Origin: Kribbella aluminosa
Lineage (GTDB): Bacteria > Actinomycetota > Actinomycetes > Propionibacteriales > Kribbellaceae
DNA length: 64,000 bases
Direction of reading: 5' to 3'
Assembly (NCBI RefSeq): GCF_017876295.1
Contig: NZ_JAGINT010000002.1
Span: 1,054,001-1,118,000, forward strand
A program made the position numbers and the translations under genes. Positions 16,603-25,116 of this stretch are shown one piece after another. How positions within the stretch are numbered: the stretch's first letter is position 1; each line of letters opens with the position of its first letter. Below the pieces are notes generated by a model that worked only from the letters and a program-made list of their open reading frames with translations, did no database searches and was not told the DNA's origin.

Positions 16603-17447
16603 TCAGACCTGGTCGGCCTTCTCCAGTGCGGCACAGCAGGTGTTCACCAGCAGGCGCGTCACGTCGTACGGGTCGATGTTGGCGTTCGGGCGGCGGTCCT
16701 CGATGTACCCCAACTTGTCGACCTCGACCTGCCACGGGATCCGGACCGAGGCGCGCGGTCGGACACGCCGTAGCTGTAGACGTCGTGCGGCGCAGTCTCG
16801 TGCGCGCCGGTCAGACGCTCCTCGATGCCGTGTCCGTACCCCGCGATGTGCTCGTCGACCTTTGCCCGGAGCACCGAGCGACTCGCAGGCGGTGATGATC
16901 GCGTCGTACCCCTCACGCATCGCCTTGGTCGAGAAGTTCGTGTGTGCGCCTGCGCCGTTCCAGTCGCCCTTGGCTGGCTTGGCGTCCAGCGTCGCGGCCA
17001 CGTCGTACTCCTCGGCGATGCGGTACAGCAGCCAGCGGGCCATCCACAGGTGGTCGGCCACCTCGACCGGACCTGCCGGGCCGATCTGGAACTCCCACTG
17101 GCCGGGCATGGCCTCGGCGTTGATGCCGGAGATCGCCAGGCCGGCCTCGATACACGCGTCCAGGTGTTTCTCGACGATCTCGCGGCCGAAGACCTCGTCG
17201 GGGTGCCGTCCACGAGGTAGACCTCGCACAACACGAGCTTGTGGTCTCCGCCGCGGATCGGGTCCGGGCAGCTGAAGACCGGCTTGAGCACGCAGTCGGA
17301 GTTGTCACCCGGTGCCTGGTTGGTGCTCGAGCCGTCGAATCCCCAGTCCGGCAGCGCGGCGCCGTCAGCGAGGACCCTCGTCTTCGAACGCAGCCGTGCG
17401 CTGGGCTCGGTCCCGTCGATCCAGATGTACTCGGCCTTGTAGCTCAC
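16603..17447 (-). pseudogene. glnII: Glutamine synthetase type II (eukaryote-like), decayed
   Basis: The chain matches actinomycete GlnII but in changing frames. GTG 17447 opens MSYKAEYIWIDGTEPSARLR and reads to EVYLVDGTP. At about 17200 the frame jumps to DEVFGREIVEKHLDAC; about 58 residues found in intact homologues, including the catalytic GIEQEYTF segment, are missing here. A second shift (one extra base in TTT 16861-16863) returns to the first frame (VDEHIAGYGHGIEERLTGAHETAP), and a third (one missing G near 16755) restores ASVRIPWQVEVDK to the end. Loss of the active-site segment means no ammonia-assimilating activity even if the two 1-base changes were read errors. It presumably relies on another GS elsewhere. 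Confidence 0.92.
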
Positions 17448-17586
17448 GTCGGTCCTTTCGTCACAGCCGACGTGCTGGGCGATCCGGCCGGCCTGAGGCG
17501 ACAGTGCCAGCCAGCATTTTCGGTCCTGTCGCTTCGGTGTGAAGGGCGTGTTAGCCGGAAGGTGCCGCAGACAACCCCGATGGCTC

Positions 17587-17592
17587 TAGTGT
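17587..17592 (+). promoter_or_regulatory. -10 box (TAGTGT) for a leaderless transcript
   Basis: TAGTGT ends 6 nt before ATG 17599. Confidence 0.42.
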
Positions 17593-17598
17593 CGAGGG

Positions 17599-18039
17599 AT
17601 GACTGTGCTTCTGGCGATGATTCATGCCGGCCTTGCCGCGGCCTGGGTGGGCGGGATGGCCTACTCGTTGTTCGTGGTGCAGCCGAAGCTGAAGAAGTAC
17701 TTCGCGGCGGATCCGGAAAGCCGTGAGGCGCTGACGACGGTGATTGCCGCGGGCAACCGTTGGAAGGTGCTCGGACTGATCGCGGCGATCGCCGTCACCG
17801 GGCTGGGGATGCTGGCGATCGGTCACGGGCACTGGTGGATCCACGCGATCAAGGGCGTCCTGCTGCTGATCGCGACCGGCATCTTCTGGTACGTCTCCTG
17901 GCGTCACTGGCCGCAGCGCGTGTTCGCGACCGCGGCCGAGCTCCCGGTCCTGCAGCGCCGGCTCGTCCTGCTGGCGACCACGATGCTCGGCCTGGCCGGC
18001 GCCGCCTTCGCGCTCGGCGTACTCGCCGTACATCTCTGA
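17599..18039 (+). CDS. CopD-like small integral membrane protein
   Basis: 146 aa with four transmembrane helices at about residues 3-25, 55-75, 82-104 and 122-145. The first helix carries HAGLAAAWVGGMAYSLFV, an H-x(6)-W-x-G-G pattern shared with CopD/HemJ/DUF4149-like proteins, and the third has HWWIHAIKGVLLL with histidines that could bind haem or copper. No partner gene is present, so function is open: metal handling or haem-linked electron transfer. The gene is followed by asnB after 89 bp containing a strong palindrome. Confidence 0.7.
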   Translation: MTVLLAMIHAGLAAAWVGGMAYSLFVVQPKLKKYFAADPESREALTTVIAAGNRWKVLGLIAAIAVTGLGMLAIGHGHWWIHAIKGVLLLIATGIFWYVSWRHWPQRVFATAAELPVLQRRLVLLATTMLGLAGAAFALGVLAVHL

Positions 18040-18077
18040 GATCTTGCTCACGGAAACGAACGGTTGTGTTACTCACC

Positions 18078-18112
18078 GCGAGAAATACATTGGAGTGGAA
18101 TGTATTTCTCGC
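18078..18112. promoter_or_regulatory. 14 bp perfect palindrome upstream of asnB (operator candidate)
   Basis: GCGAGAAATACATT (18078-18091) and AATGTATTTCTCGC (18099-18112) are exact inverted repeats with a 7 bp centre, ending 16 bp before the asnB start. It is much more AT-rich than its surroundings. A repressor site is likelier than a terminator, because it lies directly before a start codon. Confidence 0.85.
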
Positions 18113-18128
18113 AGAGGGGAGCGACCGG

Positions 18129-19958
18129 ATGTGTGGCATCACCGGATGGGTTGCGTACCGGCAGGACCTCGAGGCGGAGCGGGCGGTCGTCGAAGCGATG
18201 ACCGAGACGATGTCGTGCCGCGGACCGGACGCGCGCGGCACCTGGTACGCCAGACATGTCGCGCTCGGCCACCGCAGGCTCGCGGTCATCGACCTGCCGG
18301 GTGGCGAGCAGCCGATGACGACGGAGGTCGCGGGCGTCACGCTCGGGATGGTCTACAGCGGTGAGGTCTACAACTACACCGAGCTCCGCGACGAGCTCCG
18401 CCGCCGCGGTCACCCGTTCACGACCGACTCGGACACCGAGGTGGTACTGCGCGCGTACGCCGAATGGGGCACCGCGTTCGCGGAACGGCTGAACGGCATG
18501 TACGCGCTGGCGATCTGGGACCCGCGGAACGAGACCCTGGTGATGGTCCGCGACCGGATGGGCATCAAGCCGTTCTTCTACTACCCGACCGCGGACGGCA
18601 TGCTGTTCGGCTCCGAACCGAAGGCGATCCTCGCGAACCCAGCCGTACCGGCCGTGGTCGAGGTCGACGGACTGCGCGAGCTGCTCACCGTGTCGAAGAC
18701 GCCCGGTGCCTCGCTGTGGGCCGGAATGCACGAGGTCGAGCCCGGGACCGTGGTGACGGTCGACCGGAACGGCATCCACGCATCCGTCTACTGGCGGCTC
18801 GAGACCAGGCCGCACCTCGACGACCAGGAGACGTCGGTCGCTCAGGTCCGCGAGCTGCTCGACGACATCACCCGCCGCCAGCTCGTGGCCGACGTACCGA
18901 AGTGTGTGCTGCTGTCCGGCGGCCTCGACTCCAGTGCGATCACCGCGCTCGCGGCCGGCCAGCTGGCCGAGGAGGGGCGGAAGGTCCGCAGTTTCGCGGT
19001 CGACTTCGTCGGGCAGGAGGAGAACTTCCAGCCGGACGAGCTCCGCGGTACGCCGGACACGCCGTACGTGCACGACGTCGCGGACCTGGTGCACTCGCAG
19101 CACTCGGACATCGTGCTGGACAACACCGCGCTGACCGATCCGGAGATCCGGCGGAAGGTGGTCCGCGCCAACGACGCTCCGCTCGGCGGTGACATCTTCG
19201 GATCGCTGTACCTGCTGTTCTCCGCGATCCGTGAGCAGTCGACGGTCGCGTTGTCGGGCGAGTCGGCCGACGAGGTGTTCGGCGGGTACCTGTGGTTCCA
19301 CGACCCCGAGGTCCGGAACAAGCCGGTCTTCCCGTGGATCGCGTACCTGGCGTCGCGACGCCGCGGGAACCAGCCGCAGGTGCTGCGGAAGGACGTGCTG
19401 AAGCAGCTCGACCTGGGCGGGCACCTGCGCGACCGGTACGCCGAAGCGGTCCGTGAGGTCGACCGGCTGGACGGCGAGTCCGACGACGAGTGGGCGATGC
19501 GCAAGGTCTGCTACCTGCATCTGACCCGGATGGTGCGGATCCTGCTGGACCGCAAGGACCGGATGAGCATGGCGGTCGGGCTGGAGGTCCGGGTCCCGTT
19601 CTGCGACCACCGGCTCGTTGAATACGTATACAACACGCCGTGGTCGCTGAAGACGTTCGACGGCCACGAGAAGAGCCTGCTGCGGGCGGCCACCCAGGAC
19701 GTGTTGCCGCAGTCGGTGGTGGACCGGCGCAAGTCGCCGTACCCGCAGACGCAGGATCCGGCGTACGTCGAGACGCTGGCCGGCCAGGTCCGCGAACTCG
19801 TGGCCGAACGGCATCCGGTGTTCGAGCTGGTGGACCGGGACAGCGCGCAGCAGCTGGCCACGGCGGCCGGCGGCTCGGCGCGCCGGCAGCTGGAACAGAC
19901 GCTGTCGCTGGCGACCTGGATGGATCTCTACCGCCCGGACATCAAGCTGCTGCGATAG
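18129..19958 (+). CDS. asnB: Asparagine synthase (glutamine-hydrolysing)
   Basis: 609 aa. Cys2 after the initiator Met is the N-terminal nucleophile of the glutaminase domain (CGITGWVAY; RGPDARGTW; GEVYNY; up to about residue 210). The synthase domain has the PP-loop VLLSGGLDSSAI at about residue 260 and SGESADEVFGGYLWFHDPEV at about 375. It uses glutamine and ATP to amidate aspartate or, in secondary metabolism, other carboxylates. The GGGGAGCG ribosome site precedes ATG 18129. It is followed closely by a marR gene (SD inside the stop, TAGGAG) and preceded by the 14 bp palindrome, so the regulator may control this operon. Confidence 0.93.
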   Translation: MCGITGWVAYRQDLEAERAVVEAMTETMSCRGPDARGTWYARHVALGHRRLAVIDLPGGEQPMTTEVAGVTLGMVYSGEVYNYTELRDELRRRGHPFTTDSDTEVVLRAYAEWGTAFAERLNGMYALAIWDPRNETLVMVRDRMGIKPFFYYPTADGMLFGSEPKAILANPAVPAVVEVDGLRELLTVSKTPGASLWAGMHEVEPGTVVTVDRNGIHASVYWRLETRPHLDDQETSVAQVRELLDDITRRQLVADVPKCVLLSGGLDSSAITALAAGQLAEEGRKVRSFAVDFVGQEENFQPDELRGTPDTPYVHDVADLVHSQHSDIVLDNTALTDPEIRRKVVRANDAPLGGDIFGSLYLLFSAIREQSTVALSGESADEVFGGYLWFHDPEVRNKPVFPWIAYLASRRRGNQPQVLRKDVLKQLDLGGHLRDRYAEAVREVDRLDGESDDEWAMRKVCYLHLTRMVRILLDRKDRMSMAVGLEVRVPFCDHRLVEYVYNTPWSLKTFDGHEKSLLRAATQDVLPQSVVDRRKSPYPQTQDPAYVETLAGQVRELVAERHPVFELVDRDSAQQLATAAGGSARRQLEQTLSLATWMDLYRPDIKLLR

Positions 19959-20011
19959 GAGAAGTTTGGATGACTGTGCCAGGATGGCGCTTCCCGACGG
20001 AGGTGATCGCG

Positions 20012-20428
20012 ATGGCGCAGGAAGCATTGCAGCTGCTGGTCAGCATGCACCGGATCGTCCGGCATCTGCGCCGGAGCCGGACCACCGCCTTGATGCATCC
20101 GACGCAGTTCCTGGCCCTGATGCTGATCGCGGACGAGCAGCCGATCCGGATCGGTGAGATCGCCGCCCGGGTGCCGTGTTCGCAGCCGACCGCGACCACG
20201 ACGGTCGCGGGCCTGGAGGAGGCCGGCCTGGTCCGGCGTGAAGCGGACCCGGTCGACGGCCGCGCGACCGCGGTCGTGCTCACCGACGCAGGCGCCGAAA
20301 CGGTGGAGGCGTCCGGACGCCAGGCGGCCGACGAGCTCGCCAAGGTCCTCAGCCGCCTCGACGAGGCCGACCGGACGCTGGTTCTACAGGCCGGCGCCGT
20401 GCTGGCCCGAGTGACCGACGACCTCTAA
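20012..20428 (+). CDS. MarR-family transcriptional regulator
   Basis: 138 aa. The winged helix spans about residues 40-100 (EQPIRIGEIAARVPCSQPTATTTVAGLEEAGLVRREADPVDGRATAVVLT). ATG 20012 is preceded by GGAGGTGATC, close to a full anti-Shine-Dalgarno match, and begins where family members begin. An in-frame ATG at 19970 with AGGAG 8 nt upstream would add 14 residues. It lies 11-53 bp after asnB and is co-transcribed with it; it may bind the palindrome upstream of asnB, but this is inference from position. Confidence 0.83.
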   Translation: MAQEALQLLVSMHRIVRHLRRSRTTALMHPTQFLALMLIADEQPIRIGEIAARVPCSQPTATTTVAGLEEAGLVRREADPVDGRATAVVLTDAGAETVEASGRQAADELAKVLSRLDEADRTLVLQAGAVLARVTDDL

Positions 20429-20922
20429 CGCAGCCCCGGTACGCCGCTCACGGTGTAGGACGGCGCACCGGGTGCGACGTCGATCTGGCTGTTCACCCAC
20501 AGCAGGCGGCCGCGGCCGCGGTCGCGGGCGATCGTGGTCGGGGTGGCACCGGCCGCGCCCGGGCTCGAGTCCGCGATCTGCGTCGCAGTCGTGAGGTCGT
20601 GGTTCAGCAGCGCGAACCTGGTCACGTACTTCCCGCCGCCCGCGTTGTAGACGGCGTACAGGCAGTGTCGTTCGAGCAGGTACCCGTCGCCGGAGAGGAT
20701 GCCGCTCGGGACGATGCCGTTCAGGAAGTACGGCGTCGGCTGGATCTTGTCGCGGGTGATCCACGGTTCGAGTTCGCCGAGACCGCTGCGGGTGAGCGGC
20801 GCGCGCCAGATCTGGTTGTGCGCGGAGTCGGTCACGTACACGGCATCGCCCGCGATCGTGAAGTCGTTGAGGAACGAGGCGTCCGCCGCCTGTCGTACGT
20901 CGAGCAGCGCCAGACGTTTCAT
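20425..20922 (-). pseudogene. SMP-30/gluconolactonase-like beta-propeller, N-terminally truncated
   Basis: 165 aa remain from ATG 20922 (MKRLALLDVRQAADASFLND...). Strand-like motifs FLNDFTIAGDAVYVTDSAHNQIWRAPL and YFLNGIVPSGILSGDGYLL are those of six-bladed sugar-lactone-type propellers, which normally start with a signal peptide and two or three further blades. That N-terminal half is absent here, and the next 90 bp upstream show no homologous sequence. A functional propeller is unlikely. It faces another decayed gene across 100 bp. The stop overlaps the marR stop by 4 bp. Confidence 0.55.
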
Positions 20923-21021
20923 CCGGCCAGCGTCGGAGGGTACGACGCGGCTTCGCGACCGGATTCGGTCTGAGCCGAAGAGGTTTGTCGCGCGCACGGT
21001 CGCGGCGTTCACAATCGGGGG

Positions 21022-21763
21022 ATGATCAGGGTCCACTTCACCGCGGCGGACCTCGGCCGGATCACGTTCCCGGTCGAGCCGCACCCCCTGTGGGAGGCCG
21101 CGCTCGCGGCGCGGGCTCTGGGAGACCGGTCGATCACCCCGGCGGTACGGCGCTGGCGGCGGTCGGCGGCGCCGCGGGCGCGGGGTCGATGCGTCCGCTG
21201 TTCAAGGTGATCTCGCCCGGCGGGCCGCTCCCGGACTTCCTGACGCCGGAGGTGCCCGGGCTGGAGTCTTCCGTCGAGGTATTGATGGACACGCCGGCGG
21301 ACGTCATCCGGGACGAATTGGGGCCGTACCCGCCGCCGGAGCTCGACTGCTATCTGCGCGGGTTGCTGGAGGGACGGGCCGGATCGCGGCGGGCACTGGG
21401 ATCGCAGTCCGGGAGTTCCACCAGCAGGTACTCGCGCCGACATCTGGGGAGTTGCAGCGACGGTACGGCGCCGACCTGACCGAAGCCGACGAGGACCCCA
21501 GCACCACCGACGCCCTCGCTGATCTCCTGGGCCGAACGCGAGCCGCCGTACTCCGCTCCCTGACCCACTCCGCCACCACAACCCAACTGGCACGGCGAGT
21601 AGGCATCTCCCTCGCCTCCACCTCCGACCACACCCGAATCCTCCGAGCAGCCGGCCTCATCACCACCCGCTGAACCCGAGGCGCCGCCTTACACGCACTA
21701 ACCCCGACAGCCCACCCGCTGCTCACCGGGAAGTCCCGCGACAGTCTCAACAAACTCAGCTGA
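21022..21763 (+). pseudogene. ArsR-type winged-helix regulator, broken in several places
   Basis: ATG 21022 opens MIRVHFTAADLGRITFPVEP...ALGDRSIT, the N-terminus of a common Streptomyces/Kribbella regulator family. Around 21170-21190 the frame changes to SMRPLFKVISPGGPLPDFLTP, and near 21400 it changes again to AVREFHQQVLAPTSGELQRR. The roughly 140 residues that normally follow are missing, and the sequence resumes at the C-terminal DNA-binding domain (LADLLGRTRAAVLRSLTH, then VGISLASTSDHTRIL). An in-frame TGA at 21671 interrupts GLITTR before the expected TRGAALHALTPTAHPLLTG, which stays open to 21763. Two shifts, one deletion and one nonsense codon show long decay. Confidence 0.82.
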
Positions 21764-21860
21764 CTACTCCGATTGGTTGCCTGAGGCAATATCCACAGGG
21801 TCGTCGCGGTCATGCGAATCTGTGGATAACATTTTCCCTTGTTTTCAAGGGGATCCGGCT

Positions 21861-21890
21861 TTGAAAACTGTCGGAGGCCGTGTCTAGAGT
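21861..21890 (+). promoter_or_regulatory. Promoter TTGAAA-18 bp-TAGAGT, leaderless HNH gene
   Basis: TTGAAA (21861-21866) and TAGAGT (21885-21890) are 18 bp apart, and the -10 box ends 6 nt before ATG 21897. This is the best promoter match in the window. Confidence 0.6.
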
Positions 21891-21896
21891 TTGGGC

Positions 21897-23957
21897 ATGG
21901 AAGACTTCGGCGAGCGGCCACCCGAGCTGATGAGCGAGCACGAACTCGTCCGCGCCCTCGACGACGCCGACGCCGACCTCGCCCGCCGGCAGACCCGCCG
22001 CCTGCGCATCATCGCCGCCCTCGACAACACCGGCCACGCCGAAAAGACCGGCGCCCGCAACACCACCCAATACATCCAGTACCGCTACCGCCTCGACCAC
22101 TACCGCGCCCACCGCGACGTCCACCTCGCCCGCGCCCTACCCAAATACCCCGCCGTCACCGCCGCACTCCCCGCAGACCTCCCTGGGGACCTCACCGCCG
22201 ACGTCGTACTACGCCCCGCCCAAGCCGAAGCCATCATCCTCGAACTCGAAAAAACCCCCAACACCGTCCCGGCCCCCGACCTGGAATGCGCCGAACGCGA
22301 ACTCGCCGCCCTCACCCACCTCCCACCCGCCGAACTCCGCAAAGCCACCGTCGCAGCCCGCAACATCCTCGACACCGACGGCCCCGAACCCGAAGAACAC
22401 AAAGCCGCCGCCCGCGAAACCCTCACCCTCGCCTCCATCGACCGCGGCGTGAAGTTCAAGGGCTACCTCGCCAACGAAAACGCCGAACTCCTCCGCACCC
22501 TCATCACCACCGGAGCACGCCCCCACAAAACCCTCGACGGCACCCCCGACCCCCGCTCCCGCGAAAAACGCCAAGCCGACGCCCTCACCACCACCCTGAC
22601 CCTCGCCGCCACCGCCCTCGACGCAGGCACCCCATCCCCTACCATCCCCCGCCCCACCCCAAACACCCCCAGGAACACCTCCGCAACAACAGCGCCCACC
22701 ACCACACCAACCACTACGAACAACAGGCCCTCAACCGCCCCAGCCCACGGCGCGGCCCTCGATGCGGCTCATGGCGTGCCAGCCGACTCGGACCATGAGG
22801 CGCCAACCCTCCCGGACCAGGGCGCGGCGTCCTGCCCCGACCGCGAACCACCGTCCCGCCCGCGCCACGAAGCGGCAACTGACCCGGACCGCGAAGCACC
22901 AGCCCGCCCCGCTCGTGAAGCGACAGCCAACCCGGACCACGGTGCAACTGCCGCGACCCACCGCGCAACCGCCGGCGCGGACCATGCCGTGGGTGCCCGC
23001 AAGCACGGCATCGGTGCCACAGCGACGACTCCTGTAGGCGCCGCCGCGGCAACCCGTTCGGGTGGTGAGGTGGTGCCCGGGTTCGGGGCGAAGGCGAACA
23101 TCACCGTGACGATCGACCTGGAAGACCTGAAAGCGGCCACCGCGAACGCGATCGGTCAGACCGTCTACAGCAACGGCCTGTCCGCAGCCACCATCCGCCG
23201 CCTGGCCTGCGACGCGAACGTCATCCCCATCGTGCTCGGCTCACAGTCCGAACCCCTCGACGTCGGCCGCCGCGAACGCCTCGTCACCAAAGCCATCCGC
23301 CGCGCCCTGAACACCCGCGACCGCGGCTGCGTCGTCTGCGCAGCCCCACCCGTAATGTGCGACGCACACCACCTCATCTCCTGGATAGACGGCGGCCCGA
23401 CAGCCCTGACAAACCTCGTCCTGCTCTGCCGCCGGCACCACACCGACCTCCACGCCGGCCACTGGAACATCACCATCACCAGTGACGTCGTCCACGTCGC
23501 CCGCCCTGCCTGGGCGGATCCTCCTTCACCATCGTCCGTCCGGCCACCAGCCGAGGACGTGCGCGAGGACCAGAGATTCGGGTTCTCGAAGTCGGGCGAC
23601 GACCCGGCGTATGCCTCCGAAGTACCCGAACCGGCCGGGGATCCTGCGCGTCCCGATCCACCGTCTGTTTCCCGCCACGAACAGTCAGCCCGAGTCGAAC
23701 TGTCAGGCGCCGGATCCGCACGACGTGATCATCCAGGCGACAGACGCACAGGCGCCGACGGCCCCGGACCCCGTACTGCGAGCCGCGCCGAACCGTGGGG
23801 CAAGACAATCCTGCCCGCAGGTTCCAGGGCAGGTGTACGGTCCAGCCGCTGGAGGTCCGACGACGCCAAGCTCGCGGAGGCCGCCCGGTTCGCGGTATGG
23901 GGCGCCGACACCACAACCGAGACCGACGCCGGACCCCCACCCTTCGCAATGATCTGA
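21897..23957 (+). CDS. DUF222/HNH endonuclease-domain protein (13E12 repeat family)
   Basis: 686 aa. Residues about 10-230 are DUF222 (ELVRALDDADADLARRQTRRLRIIAALD...). About residues 235-395 form a low-complexity Pro/Thr/Ala/Asp-His linker with near-repeats such as DHEAPTLPDQGA and DREAPARPAREA. DUF222 sequence resumes (ANITVTIDLEDLKAAT), followed by an HNH domain at about 475-530: CVVCAAPPVMCDAHHLISWIDGG...LLCRRHH, with all zinc Cys and HH/H residues present. The tail is disordered. Such proteins are multi-copy in mycobacteria and related genera and may move as repeats. Function is undetermined. ATG 21897 follows a leaderless-type promoter. Confidence 0.88.
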   Translation: MEDFGERPPELMSEHELVRALDDADADLARRQTRRLRIIAALDNTGHAEKTGARNTTQYIQYRYRLDHYRAHRDVHLARALPKYPAVTAALPADLPGDLTADVVLRPAQAEAIILELEKTPNTVPAPDLECAERELAALTHLPPAELRKATVAARNILDTDGPEPEEHKAAARETLTLASIDRGVKFKGYLANENAELLRTLITTGARPHKTLDGTPDPRSREKRQADALTTTLTLAATALDAGTPSPTIPRPTPNTPRNTSATTAPTTTPTTTNNRPSTAPAHGAALDAAHGVPADSDHEAPTLPDQGAASCPDREPPSRPRHEAATDPDREAPARPAREATANPDHGATAATHRATAGADHAVGARKHGIGATATTPVGAAAATRSGGEVVPGFGAKANITVTIDLEDLKAATANAIGQTVYSNGLSAATIRRLACDANVIPIVLGSQSEPLDVGRRERLVTKAIRRALNTRDRGCVVCAAPPVMCDAHHLISWIDGGPTALTNLVLLCRRHHTDLHAGHWNITITSDVVHVARPAWADPPSPSSVRPPAEDVREDQRFGFSKSGDDPAYASEVPEPAGDPARPDPPSVSRHEQSARVELSGAGSARRDHPGDRRTGADGPGPRTASRAEPWGKTILPAGSRAGVRSSRWRSDDAKLAEAARFAVWGADTTTETDAGPPPFAMI

Positions 23958-25116
23958 CCCCCAACCGCCGTACTTCGTGCCGTACCCCGTGCTGCGCTTC
24001 GTGCCGTGCCCCGTGCTGCGCTTCGTGCCGTACCCCGTGCTGTACTTCCTCCCCTGCTCTGTGCCGTGCTCTGGTGCCGTGCTCCGTGCCGTCGTCCGTG
24101 CTGTACGCCGCGCCGTAATCCGTGCTTCGACCTTGTATGCCTGGCGGTCCGGTCGTTCGTGGGGTGCGCGATGTACCGGCGACGGCGCGGGTGAGCGCGA
24201 TGTCCGGTCGACGATCGTGGTGGCGCACATGATCGCGGCCGACTTCGCGAGCGGCTCCAGGACCGGCGGCCCGGTCGGCGGATAGCTCGTTCATCCTCGC
24301 GCGAGCGCCAGGGCAGGGCGCTGGTCCGGGAAGCGCGGGTCGACGTTGGGTCGTTTGTGCGCTGCTGCGGGTGCGGCCGGGATCGGTCGGCTTCGCGCGT
24401 GGTGCCCAGGTGATCGGGGACCGAGAGCACGGGGGAGGACACGCGGCGAGGACGAAGGAGCGGGGGAGCGCGGGTGAAGGAGCGGCGGTGCGGGACGGGG
24501 CGAGGACGAGGGAGCGGGGGAGCGCGGGTGAAGGAGCGGGGGTGCGGGACGAGGGAGCGGGGGAGCGCGGGTGAAGGAGCGGGGGTGCGGGACGGGACGA
24601 GGACGAGGGAGCGGGGGAGCACGGGTGAAGCGGGGGACGGGGCGAGGACGAGGGAGCGGGGGAGCACGGGTGAAGCGGGGGACGGGAGAGGGCGCGGGCC
24701 GAGGGACCGGGAGGAGGGCGCGGGAATGGGAGAGGGCGCGGGCAAGGGAGGGGCGAGGGGCCAAGGGAACGGGCCGGGCCGAGGGGACGGAGAGAGGGCG
24801 GGGGCAGGGTGAGGGAGTGGGCCCAAGGGAATGGGCTGGGCCGGGAGACGGAGAGGGGGCGGGGGTGAGGGAGTGGGGCGGCAAGGGTGGAGAGCGCGGG
24901 CGAGGAGTGCAGGGAACGCGCGAGGGCGGAGGGAACGCGCGAGGGCGGAGGGAACGCGCGAGGGCAGAGGGAACGCGCGAGGGCAGAGGGAATGAGAGAG
25001 GGGGAACGCGGGGTGAGGGAGTGGGGCGACGGGGCGCGGGAGAGGGGTGTGCGACGAGGTACTGCGACGGGTACTGCGACGAGGTACTGCGACGAGGTAC
25101 TGCGACGGGTACTGCG
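23958..25116. repeat. 1.15 kb gene-free region made of several tandem-repeat families
   Basis: Four blocks are visible. 23970-24120: ~24 bp units around CGTGCCGTACCCCGTGCTG. 24430-24690: ~45-60 bp units around GAGGACGAGGGAGCGGGGGA and GCGGGTGAAGGAGCGGGGGT. 24910-24995: 19 bp units GAGGGCGGAGGGAACGCGC, about four or five copies. 25055-25115: 13 bp units GTACTGCGACGAG. The top strand from 24420 is almost pure purine. Frames are open on both strands but have repeat-driven composition only, so I call no gene here. Confidence 0.85.

Noticed and set aside
23729-24826. Proline-rich minus-strand frame across the tandem repeats
   Set aside because: Its composition follows the repeat units directly, no start signal is present and no domain is recognisable.
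24400-25116. CRISPR-like spacing of repeats
   Set aside because: Units are contiguous tandem repeats without unique spacers of constant length, and no cas genes are nearby.
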